A stretch of DNA of 64,000 nt, taken from NCBI GenBank assembly GCA_031841125.1, contig CM063112.1, positions 7,466,603 through 7,530,602 of the forward strand, given 5' to 3'. Origin of the DNA: Acanthococcus lagerstroemiae (Eukaryota; Arthropoda; Insecta; Hemiptera; Eriococcidae). Positions within the stretch are counted from its first letter, which is position 1, and the number at the start of each line of letters is the position of its first letter. The notes under the pieces are model-generated. The model ran no database searches. It saw only the letters and a list, made by a program, of their open reading frames with translations, and was not told the DNA's origin. Position numbers and translations under genes: made by a program. This document shows, piece after piece, positions 10,841 through 21,045 of this stretch.

Positions 10841-11630
10841 GAGAGCGAGAGGTAATTTGCCACTCTCTGAATGCCTCCCCCGGCGTCCCCCACCTTCTGA
10901 TCGTGTTAATGTGACGCTTCGAGCCCACTTGGCCAAAGGTGCCTTAATGGATCAGCTGCGTTACCATTCTATACGTTATCTTCATTTGTTTCACGTAACG
11001 AAACAGCAACGTTACATACTTGATGCGTTACCATTACATTTTGTTACGTCATGCTAAATTTAAAGACCGTATCAACTTAACAAAAATGAAAAATAAACTG
11101 GCTAAGAGAGCGAGAGGTAATTTGCCACTCTCTGAATGCCTCCTCCGGCGTCCCCCACCTTCTGATCGTGTTAATGTGACGCTTCGAGCCCACTTGGCCA
11201 AAGGTGCCTTAATGGATCTGCTGCATACGTTATCTTCATTTGTTTCACGTAAGGAAACAGCAATGTTACATACTAGATGCGTTACCATTACATTCTGTTA
11301 CGTCATGCTAAATTTAAAGACCATATCAACTTAACAAAAATGAAAAATAAACTGGCTAAGAGAGCGAGAGGTAATTTGCCACTCCCTGAGTGCCTCCCCG
11401 CAACGTCTCTCAGCTTCCAGTTGTGTTAATGTGATGCTTCGAGCCCACCTCGCCAAATGTGTCATAACGTATCAGCCGCGTTACCATTCCATACGTTATC
11501 TTCATGTGTTCCACATAACGAAGCAGCAACGTTACATATGTACTTGATGCGTTACCATGACGTTCTGTTACGTCACTCTAAATTAAGAAACATATACCTA
11601 TCAACTTGACGAAAATGAAAAATAAACTGG
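10841..11630. repeat. Three-unit tandem repeat, period ~254-270 bp
   Basis: The unit starts GAGAGCGAGAGGTAATTTGCC at 10841, 11106 and 11360 and ends with AATAAACTGG near 11625. Units 1 and 2 are close to identical apart from a short deletion in unit 2. Unit 3 is more diverged. The unit contains a GC-rich half and an AT-rich half with GTTAC words. Frames common to the units follow from the repeat and show no recognised protein. A satellite or a locally duplicated transposon piece is likely. Confidence 0.8.
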
Positions 11631-11639
11631 TCAATATAG

Positions 11640-11799
11640 AAAACTGTTTGTCATCAATTCGGAATTTGAAACGGGGTTGGGTGGGATATGTCGCCAGAAT
11701 GCCACAAAACTGATGGGCATACCCAGATACGTTTTGGTTACTAAGGCAAAAAAGCAAATCCATAACTAGGTGGAGAGATGAAATCGACAATTCAGTGTA
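11640..11799 (+). pseudogene. LINE C-terminal remnant, interrupted at 11799
   Basis: The plus-strand translation contains KRGWVGYVARMPQN, a stop codon, then about 25 residues and TRWRDEIDNSV. This matches the familiar tail of many insect LINE polyproteins (G-H-V-A-R-M then R-W-x-D-x-I). It stops exactly where the inverted terminal repeat of the 11800-15442 element begins. A likely continuation resumes at 15443, where the frame gives NLGSLRDRNLVGTF. In-frame stops show it is dead. The clade is not assigned. Confidence 0.7.
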
Positions 11800-11844
11800 T
11801 GGGTAGTTTCAAAAGTAAGGTAACACATTTTTTCTCGCTATGAG

Positions 11845-12410
11845 TAACACATTTTCTTCTTCAAGCACTTTCTCCGCGACAGAGGTTGGTGATCCACAAC
11901 ACCCGAACCAGCGCCTTAAGTTATTTATCCGGGAGTTTTATCTTCTTCCACTGGATAGTTTTCCCGCGATCTTCACTTCTATCATTAATCTCAGTATTTC
12001 ATATTTCTCTAGTCGTAGGACAAGACTGAGATAACACAGCTTCCGTTCTTTAATGGAACGCAGAACTTCTACCTGTTTCTTCATTCTATGCAGGACTTCA
12101 AGACTGGTTACTTTCTGTGTCCATGAAATTCTTAAGATGCGGCGATATGCGTACATTTCAAAAGTCTCTACACGGTTTTCTAGGGACGCGTTTAAAGTCC
12201 AACTTTCGCGTCCGTTATATAAAACTGAAAGGACGTAACTTCTCCACATTCGCAGTCTCAGCTCGATATTGAGGTCTTGTCTGGTGAACATATTTCGCAT
12301 CTCATTGAAGGTGACTCGTGCTTGTCCTACCTGAACGAATTTCTTTTTCGGTGGATCCATTCACATCCAAGATGATGACTCTTAGGTATTTTATTGATGT
12401 CGAAATTCTG
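11845..12410 (-). pseudogene. LINE reverse-transcriptase C-terminal half, frameshifted
   Basis: A 140-codon minus-strand frame (12360-11938) includes ELRLRMWRSYVLSVL, then ESWTL, then FEMYAYRRILRISW, then EVLRSIKERKLCYLS. These are the landmarks of the thumb and connection region that follows the polymerase palm in RTE/BovB-like and related LINEs. After the stop at 11938 the frame continues as NNLRRWFGC with further family-like residues. Upstream, the segment IKYLRVIIL (about 12405-12380) lies in another frame, so at least one frameshift and one stop are present. Palm motifs and endonuclease are absent. It is a dead fragment inside the 11800-15442 element. Confidence 0.8.
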
Positions 12411-13154
12411 AGGGAATATCAACGAGATCTCTTCGGACAGATATTTTCTTATTCAGTAGTGTTTCGTTGAATGGTTCATGTGCTGTGTAATTTTGGACAT
12501 GGAATCTAAGGGCACTAGTCCATCCATTTTTGAAGTGCGCAGTCGCTCCCGTTCTGTTCTGTTTATGGGAATCTGACAGCTCATGTGGAACTCGATGCGA
12601 GCTAACTTTTTGTATGTGTACGAGTCAGCATAGCCAGCCTAGTCTTCGAGGGGGTATTTAGTGTTGGAGGGAGGGGTGCTGAAATTAGAAAGTCCACTAT
12701 TTGACAAAGTTGCACAGGGAGAGGCTATGCCACTGGTGCGAATAGATTGTAGTACGGCTGGTTTTGTTTGAAACGTGTGTCTCTATCTCGTGTTGAGATT
12801 TGGAAATTGTGAAACAAGGATCTTCTATCAGGCTGGTTCCCACGGCATATGGCTTAACGAGCCGCATCTCAAGTTTGACAGACCTGACGCCACCCGCGGA
12901 CTGGCAAGGGAATTGTGGGCCCCAACCAGTATTCACGGAGTTAAAACAATAAATATTAAAAATTCCGGTTTGGGTGTGTCCGCAGTCCAAGGGGCCCGGC
13001 TGGGATTCCCCCATTCCCCTCCAGCAGGTCCGCGGTTGCCTGATGCCATGGAAACAGAAATGCGTGGTAGCTCTGGGAGAGGAGTGTGGTAGCGCGAGCG
13101 GGTTCGTCCATACAGCTTAGTTCCCACGACGTGTGGCCTGACGAGCTTACTCAC
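12411..13154. repeat. Repeat-derived sequence; two small repeat families
   Basis: The segment 12615-12745 resembles 47843-47975: both have AGTCAGC, a TTCGAGGGG word, then CCACTATTTGACAA, and end in the complement of CAGTGGC(A/T)TAGCC. A second direct repeat, TTCCCACG(G/A)C followed by TGTGGC-like sequence and ACGAGC, lies at 12838 and 13122. A short open frame across 12775-13092 has no recognisable similarity. Confidence 0.45.
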
Positions 13155-13960
13155 CAGTGTTGTTAGACTTAACAAAACAAAATGACAATTGAATTTGAGG
13201 AATTTTGTCATAATGACAAAACCATTTATCAGTTTTGTCCTATGATAAAATGGAAATGACATAACCCAAAATTGAATCTGTGACAAAACAAAATGACAAA
13301 AAAATTTTGTTATGACATTTTGTCATCGCGTGAAGTTGGTGGAAAAAAACAAGAAGCAAGAAGTAAGGAAGAATGAAAGAACATGAACTGGTATCCTAGG
13401 AAATGTATCTAAACTAAGTCATACATTAGGTCTTTTTCCCCCAGACCTTTTTTGTTAAAGAAGTTATCAGCCAAAACTACCAAAACTTTACAAATCAACG
13501 GAAGCCAGAAGCCAATAATTAATATTTTGTGTTATCGGTTATTTGGCCTAGCTCTCATTTCACTTTTGATTTTGGCGGAATTTGCGATTTTCTTTCCTGA
13601 ATGATGGAATACTATTGTCTTTCCTCTTTTGAAATTGTAATAGTGTAAGTTTGTCTTTTCCTGTCCAGTTTGCGGTAGTATCAAAAGGAAGTTCTCAAAT
13701 CTCAATTATCCTTGTTCATCAAAACACTGAAGTTGAAAAATGTTAGACTGGGGCCTCAGCAGTTAGCAGTTTGGTTTAGAATTAGAAATTAGAAGTCAAA
13801 AAGAAGTTGAAAGACATGGAATCCGCCTGAATCAAGTATGGGATGTCCCTCAACCCATCACCAGTATTTTACTTACAAATTACAATCGAAGCACCAATTT
13901 GTCAACTTGTAAGTGTATCAACTGAAGAAGGAAAGAAATGCAGCATAACAGTGAAGGTAA

Positions 13961-14542
13961 AGCGCTGTAAACACGAGTGGAAAAATACGCCATTTTTTAT
14001 CCAATCGCGCCCGTCGATGCCGAATTGACTACGCGATACGCTCCGCATGCAAGGGTGGAAAGTCAATCATTCTTTCAACCGCTGCTGTTTTTGACTTACT
14101 ACTTTTGTCGTTTGTTCGACTGACTGACTTTTTCTGCTGTTCAACTTAAAACTGTTTTTTGACTGACTTTTTGTGATCATCTATTACAGCTTATCAGATG
14201 CGGGGAGAGAGAGGGTTAAACACTTCATAAAGAAGGACAGATCGATCAAATAACACCAAATTGCAGGCTAACAACGCATTTTGGCATTTTTAAGAAAAAA
14301 AGTTGATGATTTTATTTTTATTGACTTTGGACTGACTGACTAACTGCTGATCATCATTGATTTGTTTCAATCGTTTGGCTTTCGACTGACTGACTTTTTG
14401 AATGGAAAATTCGTTTAACTTCTGACTTAATACTTAAACTGACTTAAACTTTCCACCCTTGTCCGCATGGTCGGATTCAGCATCTACGGGCACGGTTGGA
14501 TGAAAAATGGCGTATTTCTCCACTTGGGTTTACAGTGCTCTG
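13961..14542. mobile_element. Mutator-like palindromic MITE, 10-bp TSD, itself interrupted
   Basis: The left half (13961-14049) and right half (14462-14542) are inverted copies with CGCCATTTTT and a CCAATCGCGCCCGT-like core. They belong to the same family as 3991-4160. The flanking direct repeat GTGAAGGTAA is exact (13951-13960 and 14543-14552). The centre is occupied by a 412-bp element with its own TSD, so the original palindrome was about 160 bp. Confidence 0.8.
14050..14461. mobile_element. hAT-like MITE, 412 bp, perfect 8-bp TSD
   Basis: CAAGGGTGGAAAGT at 14050 and its exact complement ending at 14461 are flanked by identical 8-mers TCCGCATG (14042-14049 and 14462-14469). The interior is rich in CTGACTGACTT words and has no coding frame. 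It is the innermost layer of the nest. The 8-bp TSD supports hAT, though the terminal CAAGG is slightly unusual. Confidence 0.85.
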
Positions 14543-15442
14543 GTGAAGGTAATTGGGAAAACGAATCAACAATCTCAGAGATGTAACAATATGACGAATG
14601 AATATTCATGTCGTCTGCAGTTATAAATAATCAGTTTTTTAGCCTCTGAGTATGCCACCTGTGTTAGAATAAGATTGGTGATTGGTGGAACTGGATTGTA
14701 TGCAAAAATACCTGTAAATTGATAGGTATTGGCATTATGACAAAATAATGACAAAACAAACTCCGAACATGACAGAACTCATGACATAACAAAAAAAAAG
14801 TGAAATGCTCGTCCAACAAAATGACAAAAAATCGTTTTATCTAACATTACTGTTACTCACGGATCAGTGGTCGTGTTTATACATATTATGTTGGCGTCTC
14901 GAGTAACACAGGGCCGTTCTGACGGTGCCAAAAGGCTTGTGGCTTGGTGAACCGCGAGAGCAGCCACTAATCATACAGTTTGTTGGTAAATCCTGAAAAC
15001 ATCAAAGGTGCGTAGCTTAATGGAGACAAGCCACCTATGGCGCGAGACGCGCGCGCATGCAATCAGTTAGTCATTCTCGCGTCATCATGTGTGCTCATGT
15101 GACCTTGTTAAAAGCCTTGTATCCCGTTTCCCGTCTACCCGTAACGTCTAGACATTGCGTTATTCGCGCCATCCGCAGAACGCAGTGGATGTACATTTTA
15201 CTGTCGATACACTTTCTAAAGTCAAAAACTTTAGGATACCGCACACTTTAAAACTGGACCGAGCAGTACTGTAGTTTCCATGTTCAAAATTACATAGCAC
15301 GCGAATCATTCAATGAAACCCTACCGAATATAAAAACATGTATTTGGAGACGTCTCGTGGATATTCCCTCAAAATTTCAGCGCGCCAGTGTTACCCATTG
15401 TGAAGGAAAGAAATGTGTTACCTTACTTTTGAAACTACCTAC

Positions 15443-15560
15443 GTGGGAATTAACTTGAAGAATACAGTACATTAAGCTACAATAACCAACTTGGGCAGTC
15501 TTCGAGATAGGAATTTAGTAGGTACTTTTTCGAACCAAGTGGATGTAGTACTTTTTCGAT
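15443..15560 (+). pseudogene. Probable downstream continuation of the split LINE
   Basis: In the frame that joins the 11799 side, a stop is followed by NLGSLRDRNLVGTFSNQVD. LINE C-termini commonly end with an R-D-R-x-x-W-R segment and a V-Q-Q-W-like tail, which this resembles with substitutions. The match is weak on its own, but its position exactly beyond the terminal repeat supports it. Confidence 0.45.
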
Positions 15561-17136
15561 TTTAACGATCACATTATATTAGCCGAATTCCTCGACGTCG
15601 ACGTATGCTAATTTCAAGATTCTATCTCGCTCTGATATGCGGGCCAGCTGTCCCACATGCAGCAGTCTGCCCTGCGACTGTATAGTTCTCGCATTGCGAC
15701 TAAGTCCGTGAATTAAACCAGTCGTAAAAATTCAGTTGTCAGTTCTCAGCATCTGAAGAGTCCAGCACGGTTTCTAGCATACACGCGAGATTTACTTCGG
15801 ACTGGAAAAGCATCATCTGGGGAGCGATTAATCCAGAAATGGGATACCAAAGTCCAAAGTAAAATATATCTTATTTCCTTGCGCGCAAAACGGTAACCGA
15901 CTCTCACCGGGCCGAAAAATTACTTCAGAACTCCTTCCTTAAAATCGAAAACTTGGCGAGTGTACGTGCGCGACTTTTCGACGTAATAAATTGGCGAAAT
16001 GGGTTCGGCGAAGGATGGCGTATGGCAAAAATTTACATCCGAAAAACAATTTGAACTTTCGGCAAGTCTTAATAACTCGAATACAGCCGTACGAGTGCTA
16101 GTGTTCATTCGAAAACTTCTGCGCGTTTTCAAAGACGCCAGAAGTCGTTTCGGCCATCTCGAGTGCTGGAGTTCGAGCGAGACGAGGGCTTATGGCGTCG
16201 CGTCCCGTAAATCTGATCCGTCCTCGGCGAGACCGGCCAGCACACCAGCTTTCCTCCTTTGAGCGCACTAGCCAGCTGCAGAGATGTCGTAAGGTATCAG
16301 TAACGTTACAAAATAACGCAACAATGACGGTAACGCCTTGGTAATGTAACAGGGGTTTTTTGCACAGACTCTCTGACGGATACCGTACACCCCTATTTTG
16401 TCAAATAGAGACTTCTCATTGGTTTAAAAGGTACTTGACAGAATACTGTATCCAAAAACTCCCTAATAACGCAATGCATGATAACGGTAATGTTATACAT
16501 ATGTATGTAAGCAGGGTGGATGTCATTTTCGACCATCGAAAATTCCCCCCCCCCATCAGGTCTGATAAAATTGAAAAGAAAATCGCGCAAAGTTTCGGGT
16601 CGATCGCATGAGAACGCGTGCTCCTGCCCCCTTTCCTCCGCATGGGCAAAATACATAAGTTCGAATTTTTTAACAAAATTTTTTCTCGGACCCTCAATAT
16701 TTTGTTGTACTTCAAGTTTTCGACGGATCATTTAACGATGATTCAATATCGAATAGTACGGCTCCACAATCTGGGATGATGCGTCCGAAGGGTGGCTTCA
16801 AAAGAAACAGGGTGAACTTGAAAAATACTATTCGAGATACGAGTCAGTATACACGTGTTCGAGGTCGCTGAATTCGATTTTGAAGGTAACATTTATATCT
16901 GTCTCCCTGGTATGCTGCCGAAGGGGGATTAAATTAATTAATGGGGTACCTGTTGACAATGTATTCACCATTAGCCATGGACTCGAAACCATGGACAATG
17001 ACTATGTTAATGAGCTCACCATCAGACGCCATCATTCAGAAGAAAAATGACTTGATCTCAATGTTGATGGTAGCCGATGTAGCAGGTGAATCTAAGACGA
17101 TGAAAAAAAAATATACAGATGATAATCACGTCGAGG
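15561..17136. other. Unassigned; CpG-containing, no recognised gene
   Basis: From about 15590 to 16290 the sequence is comparatively rich in CpG and carries overlapping frames of 70-112 codons on both strands, with no recognisable domain. A poly-C run lies near 16547. GTTAC and AACG words near 16300-16360 and 16470 recall the 10.8-kb satellite but do not form units. A gene fragment or promoter cannot be excluded. Confidence 0.25.
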
Positions 17137-17330
17137 TTACCAAAAAATGTTTATATGAAGGCGAGCAAAAACTGAAAACAAATTTGCACGAAAAAACGAA
17201 AATAGTAGGAAGCCTTTATTACATTCTCTTACATCATCATTCGTAATACTGACTGCAAGTCTCTTCTGGCCTTTCCTTTTCTCGCATGACTCATCGAAGC
17301 AGCAAGAATATACATCACATGTTTGATTTT
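17137..17330 (-). repeat. Direct repeat copy A (possible LTR piece)
   Basis: About 190 bp starting ACCAAAAAATGTTTAT is repeated in the same orientation at 20848-21045 with roughly 90% identity by eye. On the minus strand it contains AATAAA, as LTRs often do. The two copies bracket a BEL/Pao protease remnant. The terminal TG/CA of an LTR could not be placed, so a dispersed repeat is the alternative. Confidence 0.6.
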
Positions 17331-17529
17331 TCACGACAAATTCTTCTTTATTATTCCAAATAGTGTTTTTCGCATTCTATTTCTTCAAGAGTTCATTCAG
17401 CATTTTTAAATTCATGAAGAAGCCATTATATTTTTCTATCGTATCAGTTAAATTACTTTTTTTTTTTTTTTTTTTCAGTTGCCAGTAATATGTATTTAGA
17501 ATTTGAAAGTTCACATTCTTCAAGATTTG

Positions 17530-18045
17530 TATCACCAGCAACCAAACTTTCAAAATGAGTAGCGAAAAGAGTGGGCAAATCACTGCTCAATGTATAAAAT
17601 TTCGGTTATAAAGCCTTCGAAAAAAAACACTAGCCCCAAATAGCAGGTCCACATTAGAAGGAATGTTGAAGTTAGGATCTGCCATGGAGAAATGATTAGG
17701 AAAACCCCAATTATCTATTGCTATCATCAATAATTTTGTTAACTGTGACACATTCAATTTCTAAAGAAACATCAGAAAATCTTGACTGTATTTTCAACTT
17801 TATTGCTTGATTTGCAGAAGAAGATTTGTCTCGAATCATATTAAAAGACCTGTAAGTATTGTATGTTAAAGCTTTAACGTTTTTTGCAAATTCAGTAGTC
17901 ATGAAATTGAGCTCACTTGCTGAATCCAATAGTGCCCTACCATTTCATTTGTATGAGGAAATTTCGCGTTTTTGATTTTAACAACAGCAGTAGCTAATAA
18001 TGTTGTCAAACTATCCGTTGTTACCCAGCCATCTGGCAATCTATA
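17530..18045 (-). pseudogene. BEL/Pao retrotransposon protease region remnant
   Basis: Minus-strand reading gives LPDGWVTTDSLTTLLATA, then after a one-base shift GRALLDSASELNFMTTEFAK, then in another frame MADPNFNIPSNVDLLFGASVF, and finally LPTLFATHFESLVAGD. This is the order found in BEL/Pao Pol: a strand before the aspartic-protease D-S-A site, then the P-x-(K/N)-I/V-D-L-L-x-G-x-x-x-F segment and a T-x-F-x-x-x-V-A-G segment before the reverse transcriptase. At least two frameshifts and two stops separate the parts, and no RT, RNase H or integrase follows. It is a decayed internal piece. Confidence 0.75.
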
Positions 18046-18299
18046 TATTTAAAATATGTTTGAAAAACTGGGTTCTACGAAGTTCAACACCTATATCCCA
18101 GGCCTTAATTACCGCACAATGCTGGTTAAGGTCTTAAAACACTCGGTGAATCAAGCTCCTTATGAATCTTTTTTGATCACTCCAATCCGTTCAGTCCGAG
18201 GAGAGTTATGAGGTAACAACCAACTCAACCTCACTACTCACACGCATTTCTTCCACCCCGGAAGCTGGAGAAAAAGAGTTCTCAGAATTCTTGCTGCCG

Positions 18300-18895
18300 A
18301 TCATGGGCATCATTATAGATCAAAATGTAACATGGAAAAGCCAAATAAATTGTCTGGCTTCAAGATTGAGAAAACTCACATATTTCATGTTAAGTATAAG
18401 AAACATAACAAACACTAAAATAAAATATGATGTCTACTACGCGCTAGTACATCCATACTAAACGATGGCATAATAGCATGGGGTAGTGCTTATCCAACAA
18501 CAATAAAGCCCTTACAAATAGTGCTAAGTAAGATCATAAAAATTATATTCAATTTCCACCCAAGGACGTCTACGACTCAGATCTATAAAATAATAAACTT
18601 ATTAAACATACGAAAATTACGTATTAAAAACAGCTTGACTTACATGAAAACCAATAACTTACTACGCATACAGAAAAATCATAGTATAATAACTAGACGT
18701 AACCTTTGTAGTATTAGGGTGCCAAAAAACAAATACAGCAAGGGGACAACAAAACTATAGGTGCCCTGGGCATCTCATTTTTCAATAACCTCAGTCCATC
18801 CCATAAAGCAGAAATCATGTGTACCCCAGCAAAAATTACTAAAAAAATAAAAACATTTATAAATAGCCTACTACATAAACACGCACAAAATAAAT
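18300..18895 (+). pseudogene. Non-LTR retrotransposon RT thumb/C-terminal remnant
   Basis: The plus strand gives IIDQNVTWKSQINCLASRLRK near 18312, a frameshift, then LNDGIIAWGSAYPTTIKPLQ, then SKIIKIIFNFHPRTSTTQIY, and a tail with LGISFFNNLSPSHKAEI. This is the ordinary run of motifs after the polymerase palm in Jockey/CR1-like LINEs: the L-x-W-x-x-H/Q-I segment, G-I-x-x-W-G-S-A, and the A/K-rich end. The element finishes near 18895 in A-rich AAATAAATAAAC sequence, which may be the decayed 3' tail. The 5' part is missing. Nothing is intact enough to function. Confidence 0.8.
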
Positions 18896-19226
18896 AAACA
18901 ATAATTAATAAACAAATAAATAAAAATAAATAAACAGTGAATTTTCTGGTGCTGGAAAAATATAACAAAATTCATTTTCGTTTCCCTAAAATTCATTAAT
19001 TTGTAAATGGCGGATGGGGGCGGGATCGGAAGTTTTTCATGGCTTAGTTTCCTTTTCTACTATTCATTTGTTCTTTTTATTTTATTTTTGTTTTTATATT
19101 TCTGGTTTTCCTTCTTTTTTTTTTTTCTTCAAATTGCACTAGTAGTTGTTTTTCTTATTTTATATTATTTTTTATTTTTTTAGTCTGCGTAAATATTCGG
19201 AAAACTCAAAAAGATTTTATAATACC
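18896..19226. other. AT-rich, T-rich low-complexity sequence
   Basis: AAATAAATAAA runs are followed by unassigned sequence and T-rich tracts between 19070 and 19190. No coding or structural feature was recognised. Confidence 0.4.
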
Positions 19227-19583
19227 CAGGGTTGCCACTTTCTGGAAAACCGGGAAAAGTCAGGGAATTTTCATTTAAGTCAGGGAAATTTTCTGAAAAT
19301 AACAAAAGAGTAAACTTTTTTTTATCATAACATAAGAATAATGATAATCTATTCGCAAATGAAATAGTCTATAATATTGAAAAATATTACATGAATTACA
19401 TTTGTACCTTCTTCTTCTCGATAGCGATTTTTTAAAAATCTGTATTGTAAAAAATTTCTGTGACTCTCCTCCCTCTGGGCTTTCTCGGAATCCTGTAAAA
19501 CAGTCAGGGAAAATTGGAAAAGTTGGCCTGGAAAACCGGGAAAAGTCAGGAAAAACCAATCCTGAAAAAAAGTGGCTACCCTG
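19227..19583. mobile_element. CAGGG-ended MITE, 357 bp, 5-bp TSD
   Basis: CAGGGTTGCCACTTTCTGG at the left and the complement of CAGGGTAGCCACTTT at the right are flanked by exact 5-mers ATACC (19222-19226 and 19584-19588). The interior is AT-rich with repeated GGAAAAGTCAGGGAA words. It is almost identical to 37554-37954. CAGGG termini suggest a hAT-like group with a 5-bp TSD (hAT5-type), which is inference. Confidence 0.85.
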
Positions 19584-19587
19584 ATAC

Positions 19588-20440
19588 CGCCTCAAGACGA
19601 GCTTCGCTCAGTGAGCCAAAAAATAAGACGCAATAAAGTTCAGTTTCAGATTGATAATGGTACTTTCCCTCATTCTGGCTCTGAAAATGGGGGCATTATA
19701 GAATTACCTGCAAGCATAATTTCTCAGGACATTATAAGAGATGTCTGTGGTGAAAAGTTTGACACTCCAGAGGATGTCCTGAAATTTTCTAATGTTGCAA
19801 TTCTGGCACCAAAGAATGATCATTGTCAGAAGACCAACGACAAGATTTTGGACTTAATTCCTGGAGAAGCCAAAACCTACACAAGCGTGAATAGACTGCA
19901 GTGAAAATGACAGTGAAATCCTGCAATTCCCCGTTGAGTCTGGAGTTGACAGGTTTACCTCCAAATAAATTACACTTAAAAGTTGATGCGATTGTTATGT
20001 TGCAACGTATAAATGTGACACTTGGACTACTGAATGGGACACGATTACTTGTGAGAAACATGCACACGAATGCACTGGATCTGGAAATAATAACTGGGGT
20101 GGCGGCGGAGTACGGTCGAAAGATATTACTCCCAAGAGTGGACCTGTCGCCAGCGGATTCCACCTGGCCTTTTTCATTCAAAAGGAGACAATTTCCAATA
20201 AAGTTAGCCTTTTGTATGACGATCAACAAGGCCTAGCGACAGACGCTGGAGAAGGTTGGGATGTATCTACCAGAGTATGTCTTCAGTCATGGACAATTAT
20301 ACGTAGCTCTGTCGCGGACAACTTCGTTTAATAATTTAAAAATCCAAGTACAACCTGGAAGCTATAAAACTGCAAATGTGATGTGGAAGGAGGTCTTGAT
20401 ATATGATAACTTTATAAATGTTTGTAATTTTTATTTTTTA
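19588..20440 (+). pseudogene. Helitron Pif1-type helicase, C-terminal half, broken
   Basis: Rep-helicase proteins of Helitrons unwind DNA for rolling-circle transposition. Visible here are VAILAPKND (19795-19820), PGEAKTYTSV, LPPNKLHLKV, LLNGTRLLVR, RRQFPIKLAFCMTINKA and YLPEYVFSHGQLYVALSRT. These follow the usual order of the C-terminal helicase motifs, including the final S-H-G-Q-L-Y-V-A-x-S-R block. A stop occurs where the family has Gln (AMTINK-x-QGQ): the codons read GCC TAG CGA. Two frameshifts lie between 19895 and 19960. The upstream end begins right at the MITE at 19583, and Walker A and the Rep nuclease are absent. After the frame, 20442-20476 can form a hairpin (AGGGTG with CACCCT), possibly part of the 3' end. 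Confidence 0.85.
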
Positions 20441-20847
20441 GGGTGTTTGTCCGCGCGCAGCGCAGCAATCACCCTATTGCAACCAAATTTTCATCGTTAA
20501 TACGACTGAATTGTTTACAGATCATAGTTCAGTTTTAGTTCAGTTTCGTTCTCCGTCAACTGCTGCCATCTATCGATAAGTCGGTCTACTATTATGAATG
20601 TATTCTCTCCGTTACGATTTACGAATGCAACTTGGAAATCAATACCAGTGGGCTGCGGAGAAGCCGGAAGTTCTTGCAGTTTTAGAATAATTTTGAGAAG
20701 CCAGAAGTTGGAGCCTGAAAGTTTTTCAGCTTCAGCAAACACCCTCTTACTACCTCGCTATCTGCGAAGTAGCTGGTTTTTTAATATATGGAATAGAGAT
20801 ATGTGGTGCGCTGCCAGTAATTTTAATTTTAAAGGATTTGCATCGAC

Positions 20848-21045
20848 ATACCAAAAAATGTTTATTTATGAAAGCGAGCAAAAACTGAAAACAAATTGCA
20901 CGAGAAAAAACGAAAATAGTAGGAAGCCTTTATTACATTCTCTTACATCATCATTCGTAATACTGGCTGCGAACACAAGTCCCTTCTGGCCTTTCCTTTT
21001 CTCGCATGACTCATCGAAGCAGCAAGAATACAACACATGTTTGAT
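20848..21045 (-). repeat. Direct repeat copy B (possible LTR piece)
   Basis: This is the second copy of the repeat at 17137-17330, in the same orientation, starting ACCAAAAAATGTTTAT and ending near ACACATGTTTGATT. Copy B has a short GCGAACACAAG insertion relative to copy A. The preceding 20520-20847 segment is unassigned. Confidence 0.6.

Larger units (their letters stand above)
13155..14852. mobile_element. hAT element, perfect 8-bp TSD, with nested insertions
   Basis: The termini CAGTGTTGTTAGA and the complement of CAGTAATGTTAGA are flanked by identical 8-mers TTACTCAC (13147-13154 and 14853-14860). The subterminal regions are dense in AAAATGACA-type words on both sides. Of its 1698 bp, 582 bp plus a 10-bp TSD belong to a later Mutator-like insertion at 13961-14542. 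No transposase frame was recognised in the remaining ~1.1 kb. Confidence 0.85.
11800..15442. mobile_element. 3.6-kb TIR element splitting a LINE; host of nested insertions
   Basis: GGTAGTTTCAAAAGTAAGG at about 11802 and its complement ending at 15442 form near-perfect inverted repeats of about 30 bp, with weaker matching for a further 25 bp. Both flanks carry TA, with a 1-2 base ambiguity on the left. Sequence on the two sides reads as one LINE C-terminus. Inside are a second LINE piece (11845-12410), a hAT (13155-14852) and its passengers. The termini share the core TTCAAAAGTAAGGTAAC with the 24412-25109 element. No transposase was recognised. Confidence 0.65.
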
